DNA from: Novosphingobium sp. AP12
Lineage (GTDB): Bacteria > Pseudomonadota > Alphaproteobacteria > Sphingomonadales > Sphingomonadaceae
Reading direction: 5' to 3'
DNA: 64,000 nucleotides
Assembly: GCF_000281975.1 (NCBI RefSeq)
Contig: NZ_AKKE01000125.1
Span: 18,307-82,306 of the forward strand
Below the pieces are notes generated by a model. It ran no database searches. It was not told the DNA's origin and saw only the letters and a program-made list of their open reading frames with translations. Every line of letters begins with the position of its first letter. Position 1 is the first letter of the stretch. Below, one piece after another: positions 16,503 to 24,112 of the stretch. Position numbers and translations under genes: made by a program.

Positions 16503-17318
16503 CTATTTTAATATCGCTGGCTCTGACGCTGTAGTCTGTGTTCCAAGGTTCAGGTAGCCGGAATAGGGATTTCCTTCTCCTGCGTTTTGCGCAAAGCCGC
16601 GATTATATTGGCGTCTTGCCGGTCCATGCTCGCGCGGGCCGCATTTTATTCCTCTTTTTGCAGATGAGTCTGCGAAGCACGCCCATTGCACACCGCCATT
16701 ATCGCCTATGTTGAAGGACAAGGTTTGCCTGCGCGGAAGATGGCCCGCCATTGGCAAATAATATCTTCCCGAAAATTGCAAGCGGGTCAGTCTGGCATGG
16801 ATGTTGCCCACTAGTGCGAGCACCAGCATCCCATCAGCGGAAGACCTTTCAAGGTTTAATGCCATCGCTTTTTCGTAATCTTCGCCGGACGCAAAATTAG
16901 TTGGCTGGAACGCGATAACATCGGCGATAATATTGGCTCGCTTCAGTCGTCGCAAGCGCTCCAGAAGGTTCAGCATGCCTTTGCTGGACCGTCCGTCATG
17001 GATTGGTCCGCGCCAAATTTCATGAGAAAGCAGCCGTTCTCTGGCAGTTCGGTCATCTGCCGTAGAAAGAAAATCACGGATCGTTTGCGTTGCGTCAACT
17101 GGAAGCTCGACAGCGATCACCGGCTTCCTGCCTGCGGTTCCGGCCAAGCATGCCAAATCAGAAAATATCTTGGGGGCTTCTGTAGTGCCATGCTGCTCGC
17201 CAACGATAAGCCAGCGAACGGCCCGATCTTTTAAAACTTCATCTGCCCCCGGTATCAGGTCGCAAGTTCCCGCCTCGCTAAGGACCGCACTTGCCAATAA
17301 AAAGCCGATGGACATCAT
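16503..17318 (-). CDS. Secreted protein of the ChaN/EreA/Tiki-like superfamily (hypothetical)
   Basis: 271 residues with a signal-like start (MMSIGFLLASAVLSEAGTC). The segment RWLIVGEQHGTTEAPKIFSD carries the GE-x-HGT-x-E/P pattern of the ChaN/erythromycin-esterase/Tiki superfamily; later motifs are PVIAVELPVD, IHDGRSSKGM and ALVGNIHARL, whose GN-x-HA resembles the second His site of that fold. Such proteins bind haem or are metal-dependent hydrolases; the exact function is unknown here. GAGGAG lies 9 nt before the first ATG. It is transcribed divergently from the next gene. Confidence 0.6.
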   Translation of the reverse strand: MMSIGFLLASAVLSEAGTCDLIPGADEVLKDRAVRWLIVGEQHGTTEAPKIFSDLACLAGTAGRKPVIAVELPVDATQTIRDFLSTADDRTARERLLSHEIWRGPIHDGRSSKGMLNLLERLRRLKRANIIADVIAFQPTNFASGEDYEKAMALNLERSSADGMLVLALVGNIHARLTRLQFSGRYYLPMAGHLPRRQTLSFNIGDNGGVQWACFADSSAKRGIKCGPREHGPARRQYNRGFAQNAGEGNPYSGYLNLGTQTTASEPAILK

Positions 17319-17593
17319 TGCGAATCTCCTCGCGTGGCACTTCTATCAGACTTTCAGAGGCGGATGTCCTACCTTGTTGTCATCGGTTGACTGCTGCAAA
17401 TTTCGATCATAGCCGCCAGTCCGCGACCCACCCATCACAGCCGCTGACGCTGTGGATTTACGTGACTGAAAGCGGTTGGTCCGCTTCACGTCGCCACGCG
17501 ATGGCATCACCGCCTCGGAACGGCGAGCATGGGTGGTTAGTTGCCGCGAAACGTGACACCGTTGGGACCTTTACTCAGTGGAGGTCGGCCCTC

Positions 17594-18124
17594 GTGCTCA
17601 AACAGATTTTGGTATCGTTCTCGATCTTCCTCACCGGCCATGTGCCCGCGCAGGCATGTTCGATACTGAATTATGACCAAGAGAGAGAACAAGAACAGCG
17701 GGCGCAAGGAATTGCGAACTCCGGCGTCGTGATCGACGGCATCGTCATTCAGGGTTTCGACGCACGTAGGCACAAGCCCGAGATCATCAAAGCGATTAAA
17801 GTTTACATTGGTGACCATGACAGGGGCACGTTCCTGATTTCCAGAACCAAAGGAGAACTTGGCGTAGACGAGGAAGGTGTTATTACTCCGCCTCCAATAT
17901 GCGGAGTTTCCGGTCTTCAGCAAAAGTACTGGAAGCGTGGAGAAAGGATCACCCAGGTCGCGTTGATCCCCGTGACGTATCCTACCGAGGGTCCTACTGC
18001 CTTCTATTTCGATCAGCCACTGTCGTCGTCTAACGACGTCGCCCGAAGGGCACAGGAATTAGCTAAAGCGAACGGACGCCTTCGCGTACCACTAGGAGGT
18101 ACTGACCATAGTGTTACTCGATAG
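17594..18124 (+). CDS. Hypothetical secreted protein
   Basis: 176 residues from a GTG at 17594 that has GGAGG upstream; a longer frame from 17291 would run through the promoter region and lacks a site. A Sec signal peptide (LKQILVSFSIFLTGHVPAQA) precedes a cysteine. The mature part has SGVVIDGIVIQGF, IIKAIKVYIGDHDRGTFLIS and a second Cys in ICGVSGL, a pattern reminiscent of bacterial NTR/OB-like secreted proteins that start ACSC, though the match is loose. Function unknown. Confidence 0.55.
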   Translation: MLKQILVSFSIFLTGHVPAQACSILNYDQEREQEQRAQGIANSGVVIDGIVIQGFDARRHKPEIIKAIKVYIGDHDRGTFLISRTKGELGVDEEGVITPPPICGVSGLQQKYWKRGERITQVALIPVTYPTEGPTAFYFDQPLSSSNDVARRAQELAKANGRLRVPLGGTDHSVTR

Positions 18125-18420
18125 CACTTTCAGGTTTCAAAGTATTCGGCTCTATCCGTGCATACTTCAAGGGATCAGTTCCGTTGAGGGATGGATGACC
18201 CTATGCGGAATGCTGTGGTTGGGGCGGTGGGCGATAGGCAGCTATGACCGCGTCCCTTCCCCGAAAGACGACAGGCAGCAATCTGCCTGGTCTGCCCCGT
18301 AAGCCGTCAGTCCAAAATCGGCCAACCGTGGTCATTTGGACGAGCGCGTTGGAATGTTCACAATGTTGGCGGGAATAGCCGAACTGGTGCCTTCGCCCAC
18401 ATGTCGGCGTGCGTCTATAC
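18125..18420. other. Intergenic stretch without recognised features
   Basis: About 300 bp between two converging genes. I see no convincing coding frame, repeat or transposon end. Confidence 0.5.
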
Positions 18421-18894
18421 TCAGATCGGGGGCGGCTCGTACAGCGTTTGCTGCCGCACACGGGCGACGTCGAATACGTACTCTCTCCAGGGGAAGCGCT
18501 GTTCCAGCGTCGGAACCGGCTCACTCAGCCGCAGAGCTTCGGCCTTGCGGATCTCCAGCGCCGCACGCTTCGTTTCGGCCTCATCGCTCCACCACGCGTA
18601 AAGACGAACCAGGTTCACGGTGAGCCATGGACCGACGGCCACGAGCGGAAAGACGACAGCCTGAGTCTTTGGTCCAAACAACGCTAATCCTAGGGCCATT
18701 AGGACCACGACCAGGGTGATGCCGATCCAACGCGCGGGCTGCGGTCGTTGCGCATAAACGAATTGGATCATCCACAGATCGCGCGTGAAGCTCAGGAACG
18801 TGACGTGAAGCAGCACGCTAGCGCCGAGCATCGCCGCGATCGCCAGAAGTGCGCCGATCGCATATCCGACGAGCATGCCCAATGAACCGCTCAC
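18421..18894 (-). CDS. Hypothetical membrane protein, last gene of a three-gene operon
   Basis: 157 residues with four predicted TM helices: about 5-30 (MLVGYAIGALLAIAAMLGAS), a short hydrophobic segment, 57-74 (WIGITLVVVLMALGLALF) and 79-97 (AVVFPLVAVGPWLTVNLVRL). A charged cytoplasmic tail follows (DEAETKRAALEIRKAEALRL). The start overlaps the stop of the preceding gene (ATGA). No family recognised. Confidence 0.65.
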   Translation of the reverse strand: MSGSLGMLVGYAIGALLAIAAMLGASVLLHVTFLSFTRDLWMIQFVYAQRPQPARWIGITLVVVLMALGLALFGPKTQAVVFPLVAVGPWLTVNLVRLYAWWSDEAETKRAALEIRKAEALRLSEPVPTLEQRFPWREYVFDVARVRQQTLYEPPPI

Positions 18895-19742
18895 GCGCCA
18901 ACTTCGTCGAGGCTGTCCGGAACGGTCGCGTCGATCGCCTCCAGCAAGGAATTCGCGATGCTGTGAACCACGACGTTGTTGATGACCCGCGCGTCGAGGG
19001 CGACAACGCCTCCGGTGTAATCTTTCTGATGATGGCGAACGCGATTGGTGGGCTCCTCAGGCGTCCGCTTGCCTCTCCCGATCCAGGTGCGCCGCGCAGC
19101 ACCCGCTTCCTCCGAGGAGCCAAGCTCGTACAGGAACCGTTCCGGGCGTGCGAGCGCGATCGAGAGGATTTCGCCCTTGTCTCCTTGCCGAAGGTCGATG
19201 ATCGGCCCCTTGTAGGCGATGCCGTAATTGCCACTCATGGTGGACGTGTAGACATGCCCGACCGGCGTGTAGCCGTTTTCGGCCGGGCGCGTCACATGCT
19301 CGAACACCCAACCTTGCCCATTGAAGTCTTGACGCTCGAACGCGAGGTCGAAGGCGTCGCTCATCATGAAAGAGCCCACGGCGATGCACTCTAGCAGCAG
19401 CGTTCCCGAAAGCGCGATGGCATCCGCAAGCGGCATCGGATTGCCTTCGATTGCCTGGAAAAACGAAGCGATCGGGTTTCCTACGACGGGGCCATAGTCC
19501 AGCGCAGGAACAAGCGTATGGACGGCCGCGCAAAAACTGATCGTGATGCTCGCCAAGGTGAAAGCGGCGGTATGAACGATGATCGAGACGAAGACCGCGA
19601 TCAGCAGGGCGCTGATGGTGGTCAGGGCCATTTCGGGACGCCGCGCTCCTCCTCTGCGCGTTCGGAAGTTGAACGCAGCGAGGACCGCCAGACCGGGCAG
19701 CAAAACAAGCACGCAGGCCAAAAGGCCGAGCGTCAAAGCCAT
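18891..19742 (-). CDS. Hypothetical membrane protein, middle gene of a three-gene operon
   Basis: 283 residues. TM helices at about 3-24 (LTLGLLACVLVLLPGLAVLA), 41-66 (TTISALLIAVFVSIIVHTAAF, ASITISF) and 108-128 (AIALSGTLLLECIAVGSFMM). The long soluble C-terminal part includes VYTSTMSGNYGIAYKGPIID and DKGEILSIALARPERFLYEL, suggesting a small beta-rich domain. Not recognised. Three nt separate it from the upstream 62-residue gene, and it overlaps the downstream one by 4 nt. Confidence 0.65.
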   Translation of the reverse strand: MALTLGLLACVLVLLPGLAVLAAFNFRTRRGGARRPEMALTTISALLIAVFVSIIVHTAAFTLASITISFCAAVHTLVPALDYGPVVGNPIASFFQAIEGNPMPLADAIALSGTLLLECIAVGSFMMSDAFDLAFERQDFNGQGWVFEHVTRPAENGYTPVGHVYTSTMSGNYGIAYKGPIIDLRQGDKGEILSIALARPERFLYELGSSEEAGAARRTWIGRGKRTPEEPTNRVRHHQKDYTGGVVALDARVINNVVVHSIANSLLEAIDATVPDSLDEVGA

Positions 19743-19745
19743 GGA

Positions 19746-19934
19746 TTAAGCGCTTACTGGCTTTTTCTGCGCCGCGAAAATGACCCGCCCGGTAGAAGCA
19801 TCTCGCTTCACCTGGCCTTTGCCTTGAGCCATCCTCCGCTCTTTTTCGAGACGGATCAACTCATCATAGCCGCCGGCCTTCCGAGCCGCAGCTCCCGCAG
19901 TGCGCTGTTGATCGAGAGTTAGAAAGCTTGCCAT
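19746..19934 (-). CDS. Small hypothetical protein, first gene of a three-gene operon
   Basis: 62 residues, basic and soluble: MASFLTLDQQRTAGAAARKA, GGYDELIRLEKERRM, then KGQVKRDASTGRVIF. No family recognised. It is tightly linked (3-nt gap) to the two membrane proteins downstream, which supports it being real. Confidence 0.55.
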   Translation of the reverse strand: MASFLTLDQQRTAGAAARKAGGYDELIRLEKERRMAQGKGQVKRDASTGRVIFAAQKKPVSA

Positions 19935-20051
19935 GGATCGAAGATAGTACCTTTCCCGTCTCCAGTAAATGCGTGATGGCTGCCGTCAGTTGCAATCCGA
20001 GATAACGTTCGATGGCTTGACCGCAGCGCCTCCCAGCGCTTTCATGTATCT

Positions 20052-20618
20052 ATGTCGTGGATTTCATATCAGGAGTGGCAGCGCGAGGACCCTCAGAACC
20101 GGCCAGGTATTTCGCTCGCAGACGGCTACCTCGCTGGCGCGGCGGTGTCCCTGCAGGTCAGAACTGACGATGTCTGGATCGCTGAGATTTTGGGCGTTGA
20201 GGTGACGAATGACGGTGCTCCCGACGAGCTAGCGGGACCCAGACGGGAGCTTATGAGCCGACTGGCTGAGGCGCGGTCCTCACTCACCACAGGGCAGAAC
20301 ACCTACGTCCCTACGCTGGACGCCTCTGCGGACGGCGAGTTCGACCTGAGCGGTTGGGCGTCGGGCTTTCTTGAGGCAACGGGTTCCGATCTGGATATGT
20401 GGTTATACCACCTTGCTGGGAGTCCAGAGTGCACCCTTCTTGGTCTTCTGGGAACCCACGCGGTCGGTCCGATGGGTGATGCCGGCAAGGCCCACATAGC
20501 AGCGCACGAGAAGCGGCAAGATCTCGAGATGCTTCAGGCTCGATCTTGGGAGTTCGTCCCCGGCCTGTTGCAGGTGCTCTATGATCGGAAGGTCGAGTTG
20601 GGCGATCTAGGCGCATAA
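20052..20618 (+). CDS. Hypothetical protein, weakly UPF0149-like
   Basis: 188 residues, acidic, no membrane segment. It has MSWISYQEWQRE, LADGYLAGAAVSLQ, FDLSGWASGFLEATGSDLDM and LGTHAVGPMGDAG; the W-x-SGF-x-A element recalls UPF0149/YecA-type proteins but the match is not strong. No good ribosome site precedes the ATG, so the start is uncertain. It converges with the minus-strand membrane protein gene, 9 bp apart. An imperfect GTGG-N5-CCAC element lies inside the gene at 20398-20410. Confidence 0.5.
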   Translation: MSWISYQEWQREDPQNRPGISLADGYLAGAAVSLQVRTDDVWIAEILGVEVTNDGAPDELAGPRRELMSRLAEARSSLTTGQNTYVPTLDASADGEFDLSGWASGFLEATGSDLDMWLYHLAGSPECTLLGLLGTHAVGPMGDAGKAHIAAHEKRQDLEMLQARSWEFVPGLLQVLYDRKVELGDLGA

Positions 20619-20627
20619 CGCCCTCCT

Positions 20628-21116
20628 TCAGCCCAAAGGCGCGTTGCGTTGCCGCGCAATATCGCCCCAGTCTTGCCACGGCCGATCAACCTGCCCACGT
20701 CTCCGGGCGCGAATGCACAGCATGGTAGCTCCGAGCATCAGCAATATGACGAGCGCTGTCGGCGCGCCCCTGGCGACCGCGTACGCCTCGCGCGAAATCG
20801 AGATCGAAGCCCATCGTGCGAAGTGAGCACCGAGGCACAACACCTGGAACGATGTCGCCCACAGGGGCCAGATCCGTCGTGCATGGAGCGCAATGGCTCC
20901 AAAGCCAAGGAACCCGATGAGATCGGCACCGAGCGATGACACGTCCACCGTCACGAACTTGCTTGGAAACAGCATCTCCACCGTCAGTTGGAACACACCC
21001 AGCGCGACGATCGAAGCTACGCCCAGGCGCTCCGGCGCGCCCCCTTTCCATAAAATGAAGAGGAGCGAGAGCGCCATGAACGTGGCCCACGGAATGGCGA
21101 CATCGCTCAACGTCAT
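20628..21116 (-). CDS. Hypothetical multi-pass membrane protein
   Basis: 162 residues from the ATG at 21116; the frame extends further upstream but that part is Arg/Cys-rich and not protein-like. Five TM helices are likely: IPWATFMALSLLFILW, GVASIVALGVFQLTVEML, LGADLIGFLGFGAIALHA, LWATSFQVLCLGAHFA and TALVILLMLGATMLCI. It lies 64 bp behind the LuxR-HTH gene on the same strand and may be its partner. No family recognised. Confidence 0.6.
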   Translation of the reverse strand: MTLSDVAIPWATFMALSLLFILWKGGAPERLGVASIVALGVFQLTVEMLFPSKFVTVDVSSLGADLIGFLGFGAIALHARRIWPLWATSFQVLCLGAHFARWASISISREAYAVARGAPTALVILLMLGATMLCIRARRRGQVDRPWQDWGDIARQRNAPLG

Positions 21117-21180
21117 GACGACACCTGTGGGTGTAGGCCTCGAGCATCGGCGAGGCGCTCCGTCAACGGATTTCGGAAAA

Positions 21181-21729
21181 TCAAAGCAGCCGGCCCAAGG
21201 CGTCGGAGATCGCCAGCATCGCCGCAAACGTAACCGCCACACACATCGCAAGAAAAAGCACGAGCCCCAAGCGACCAAACTTCCCAAGCTTCACGTCCAG
21301 CGCCTGTAATCCAAAAGGCCGCTCGGCCAAGGAAGGAGGGTCTTGGTCGCGATGGAGCAAGTGCACTGTAGGGTCGGCGGTCAGGATCATATCGGCGTCC
21401 AGGACAGGATCATCGACCTGTTCCACGGCTTTGGGTGGGCAGTCGACTGCCTCCGATACATATGTGGTTTTTCCACATATGGCCTGAAGTTCGGTGTATC
21501 GCCTGACAGTGTCCTTGCGGTCGGCAGTCCCCCACCTATCACGCACCTTCGATATCCGCTGGTCGATCGTATTGGGATGAATCCCCAGCCTCCGGGCGAT
21601 CCTCTTTGACGTCAGATGCTCAGTGAGCAGGTCGAAGACTTCGACTTGCTTGGGCGTAAGCTGGGCAAGCAGTTCCGCAGCCTGCTCGGGCGTCGTCAAC
21701 GGAAATTGGTCTACACTATCTTCCGACAT
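21181..21729 (-). CDS. LuxR-type HTH transcription regulator with C-terminal membrane helix
   Basis: 182 residues from the ATG at 21729. After an acidic leader (MSEDSVDQFPLTTPEQAAEL) comes a GerE/LuxR-type helix-turn-helix: LTPKQVEVFDLLTEHLTSKR, then IARRLGIHPNTIDQRISKVR. A linker leads to one C-terminal TM helix (LGLVLFLAMCVAVTFAAMLA). N-terminal DNA-binding plus C-terminal anchor means a membrane-tethered regulator with the HTH in the cytoplasm, in the manner of ToxR or CadC but with a LuxR HTH. A perfect palindrome lies in its own coding sequence and a matching one 190 bp upstream of its start, suggesting autoregulation. Confidence 0.8.
   Translation of the reverse strand: MSEDSVDQFPLTTPEQAAELLAQLTPKQVEVFDLLTEHLTSKRIARRLGIHPNTIDQRISKVRDRWGTADRKDTVRRYTELQAICGKTTYVSEAVDCPPKAVEQVDDPVLDADMILTADPTVHLLHRDQDPPSLAERPFGLQALDVKLGKFGRLGLVLFLAMCVAVTFAAMLAISDALGRLL
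21459..21481. promoter_or_regulatory. Palindrome CATATGTGG-N5-CCACATATG inside the LuxR-HTH gene
   Basis: A perfect 9-bp inverted repeat with a 5-nt TTTTT centre. Its core TATGTGG-N5-CCACATA is identical to that of the palindrome at 21922-21944, which makes a shared DNA-binding site likely. Confidence 0.5.
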
Positions 21730-21921
21730 TGGTCCTGGCCTCGACGTCGCCGAAGCTCCTTGGCACCTCGATCGGGAAAACGGAAGAGAGCGCACACGTC
21801 AGTGCCAACAGCCGGATGAGCAATAGATGAAAAGCCGTTCAACCGCGCATGACTAACGGCGGGTTAACCATTAGTAACGAATGCAATGCTGATCATCGGT
21901 ATTAGGACTATATTTTTTGCC

Positions 21922-21944
21922 AGTATGTGGAAGAACCACATACT
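21922..21944. promoter_or_regulatory. Palindrome AGTATGTGG-N5-CCACATACT upstream of the LuxR-HTH gene
   Basis: A perfect 9-bp inverted repeat with a 5-nt centre in the divergent region between the LuxR-HTH gene (start 21729) and the 66-residue gene at 22040. It is the best candidate operator for the LuxR-type protein. The AT-rich block GGACTATATTTTTT just before it could hold a -10 element. Otherwise 21730-22039 shows no gene. Confidence 0.55.
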
Positions 21945-22039
21945 CGGCGACCATAATTGACCGGCCCGTCCCCGACAGGGCAGTTCTACGCATCGAGGGT
22001 GAAGCACAGACCCTGTTTGTGAGCGCATGGAGAGCGCAA

Positions 22040-22240
22040 ATGGTCCAATTTCACGATCTTCAAATCCTGCTAGATGCCAACAATCGTTTTGAATTGACCC
22101 AGAGCGTGGAAGGCTTGGCGATCGACGAGCTCGAGCGTGTATGCGACAGGGTGCTTGCATCCGATCCACTCGAACCCCTCGCTTTCAGGCTAGGCCCTAT
22201 CATCGAACACGCCCGTGAGCTTCAGGCCCCCGACGACTGA
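22040..22240 (+). CDS. Small hypothetical protein (66 aa)
   Basis: 66 residues: MVQFHDLQILLDANNRFELT, VEGLAIDELERVCDRVLASD, ending ARELQAPDD. Acidic and helical; no family recognised. GGAGA lies 7-11 nt before the ATG at 22040; a longer TTG-started frame runs through the palindrome and is less likely. It lies 51 bp before the first GntR-like gene. Confidence 0.5.
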   Translation: MVQFHDLQILLDANNRFELTQSVEGLAIDELERVCDRVLASDPLEPLAFRLGPIIEHARELQAPDD

Positions 22241-22291
22241 TAATTCGAGGACCTCTCTTCCGTATGGCGCGCCCTGTGATACGCAAAGGGC

Positions 22292-22978
22292 ATGCAAATC
22301 GTCGACGACATCCAGACTCTCTACAGCGAAGCGGCCAAAGAGCTTCGCACCAGCGACGATGCGAAGCTGGAGGCCCTGAGATTGCGGATCGCGCAGGGCG
22401 ACGTCTTCGGCACCGGCATCACCCCGGCCCTTCTCGCGAGGCTACTGGACGAGACCGCTGAGGAGGCAGCAGCCCATTTTGCGGCGCTGCGCAGCGCAGG
22501 CTTCATTCAAAGTAGTCTCACCCAATTTTCCTGGGCCAACCTCGATCCTCACGATAGGGCGCGCACTCTCGACAACCTCTCGATGATCGAAGCCAATGTT
22601 GCTCTCCGGTGCCGCTACCTCGACATGAAGCCGGTCTTGCCGGCACTGCAACGCCTCGCCGGCGTCATTGAACAACACGCGCAGAACGACGAACTGCTCG
22701 AGGTGTGCTTGGCGGTACAGCGTTTATTCCTGGTGCTGGTCGCCACCGTCAACGCGCCGCCGCTGTTCCGAGAGTACGCCGCATATGCAAACGCCAGCAC
22801 GGCCTATGCCTGGTCCATGGCTCAGAACCCGGGGGCGGCCATGCATATCAGCGACATGATTTGCAGTATGATTGAGGCTCTCAAGAAAGGCGACGGGGTC
22901 TCGGCCGCCCGAGCCGCGACGTATCTGCGTTCGATGCCGACGGGGGAGGAGAATCTAGCTGTCCCGCTTTGCGGCTAA
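22292..22978 (+). CDS. GntR/FCD-like regulator (first of a convergent pair)
   Basis: 228 residues. A degenerate winged-helix region (PALLARLLDETAEEAAAHFA, ALRSAGFIQ) is followed by an all-helical C-terminal domain (RCRYLDMKPVLPALQRLAGV, LEVCLAVQRLFLVLV, MICSMIEALKKGD) that resembles FCD ligand domains. The segment LQRLAGVIEQ is matched by LQQLAGVMAS in the gene on the opposite strand, so the two look like distant paralogs. Their stop codons overlap by 4 bp. The ligand is unknown; a role in controlling transfer genes is only suggested by location. Confidence 0.5.
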   Translation: MQIVDDIQTLYSEAAKELRTSDDAKLEALRLRIAQGDVFGTGITPALLARLLDETAEEAAAHFAALRSAGFIQSSLTQFSWANLDPHDRARTLDNLSMIEANVALRCRYLDMKPVLPALQRLAGVIEQHAQNDELLEVCLAVQRLFLVLVATVNAPPLFREYAAYANASTAYAWSMAQNPGAAMHISDMICSMIEALKKGDGVSAARAATYLRSMPTGEENLAVPLCG

Positions 22979-23760
22979 ACCGTCAACGGAACCGCGATCC
23001 CGGAGCACCTGTCCACCGGCAGAAACAATGGATACACTGGATGCGACATGGCTAGCACTCGTCCACGCACGTCGGGCTCTCGGGCCTCAGTACGCCCCAA
23101 GAGCTGCGCTCTATCGAAGCGGAGGGATGGGTTCGAAGATAGACCAAGTTCAAGAGCGCGCCGCACATTCTCGAAGATTTTGACCTGACCTTCCCGGACG
23201 CCAGGCAGATCGCCTTCCAAGGCCTTTACATTCTGAGCAGCCACTTTGCCGACCACTTTGCGCAGGGACGGGTGCGAGATAAGCAAAAGCCATAGAAGGC
23301 GGTAATATGCCTGCGGGATCAGTTTGTGAGCGACCTCCGCGATCGTGCGGCGCTCCCCCGCGCCAAACAGTGCGCTCACCCACTCAAGCGCGCTCAGAAG
23401 GAACGCCTCATTGGCCGGGTCGGTACTCGCCATCACGCCCGCCAGCTGCTGCAACTTTTGAAGGCGGACCCCGCGTTCTCGAATGACCCTTGCGGCACAG
23501 ATTTCGACGAAGACCTCCAGCCTGTCGGTGCATTCGAGCATACTGTCCGAGCACCAGACTGCAGGCGTGTAGCTACGCTTATGCTTGATGAGGTAGCCAT
23601 CGGTCGACAGCGCGTTGAGCACGCCGATCGTGGCCGAGTGCGTGAGCCCCGATGTATCGGTGAACGTCTTGGTGACAAGCCGTTCGTCCGGAGCGAACTC
23701 ATCCATAAGAAGCCGCCGACGGAGATCGAGGTAAAACTTGAGCTGTGCGGCCTGCGGCAT
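22975..23760 (-). CDS. GntR-family regulator with FCD-like domain (second of a convergent pair)
   Basis: 261 residues from the ATG at 23760, preceded by GAGG 6 nt upstream. The N-terminal GntR winged helix is recognisable: LKFYLDLRRRLLMDEFAPDE, RLVTKTFTDTSGLTHSATIG, VLNALSTDGYLIKHKRSYTP. The C-terminal part starts DRLEVFVEICAARVI and continues as helices to EGQVKIFENVRRALELGL. GntR/FCD proteins bind small acids and repress nearby promoters. It is separated from the tra operon by the small gene at 23904. Confidence 0.65.
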   Translation of the reverse strand: MPQAAQLKFYLDLRRRLLMDEFAPDERLVTKTFTDTSGLTHSATIGVLNALSTDGYLIKHKRSYTPAVWCSDSMLECTDRLEVFVEICAARVIRERGVRLQKLQQLAGVMASTDPANEAFLLSALEWVSALFGAGERRTIAEVAHKLIPQAYYRLLWLLLISHPSLRKVVGKVAAQNVKALEGDLPGVREGQVKIFENVRRALELGLSSNPSLRFDRAQLLGRTEAREPDVRGRVLAMSHPVYPLFLPVDRCSGIAVPLTV

Positions 23761-23903
23761 CTTAGCCTCTATGACTGATGACAATGCGTAATCACCGACC
23801 GCTTCTAGCTGCAAGCATCCTTAACAAACCTTTCCCCAAACATCACGGCTCGCGCTGGCTTTTGGCCGCGAGCCATGATATTTTTGAGGAAAGGAGCCTT
23901 GCC

Positions 23904-24101
23904 ATGTTGCCTTATGATGGAAGCCCCGGCGGTAATGCGCTCGGTATGCAGTTCGACGAACAACTACGTCGCTCGCATGAGGCGACCGTAGCGGCAGCGC
24001 TGGACGTCGACGATGGGCCTAGCACACCGCTTCAAATGGCCGCCGCTCTTCTTGGACTGATCGTATTTCTCGTCGTGATGCTCTACGGGACCGTGGGTTA
24101 A
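23904..24101 (+). CDS. Small hypothetical single-pass membrane protein (65 aa)
   Basis: 65 residues: a polar N-terminal half (MLPYDGSPGGNALGMQFDEQ) and a C-terminal TM helix (MAAALLGLIVFLVVMLYG). AAGGAG 8 nt before the ATG is a strong site, so longer frames are rejected. It converges on traG, with a shared hairpin spanning both stops. Function unknown. Confidence 0.6.
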   Translation: MLPYDGSPGGNALGMQFDEQLRRSHEATVAAALDVDDGPSTPLQMAAALLGLIVFLVVMLYGTVG

Positions 24102-24112
24102 CGCCCACGGTC
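24089..24112. terminator. Bidirectional terminator at the end of the tra operon
   Basis: GACCGTGGG and CCCACGGTC form a perfect 9-bp stem around a 6-nt loop, followed by TTT on the plus strand. The stop codons of traG (minus) and the 65-residue gene (plus) both lie within the hairpin, so it can end both transcripts. Confidence 0.75.
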
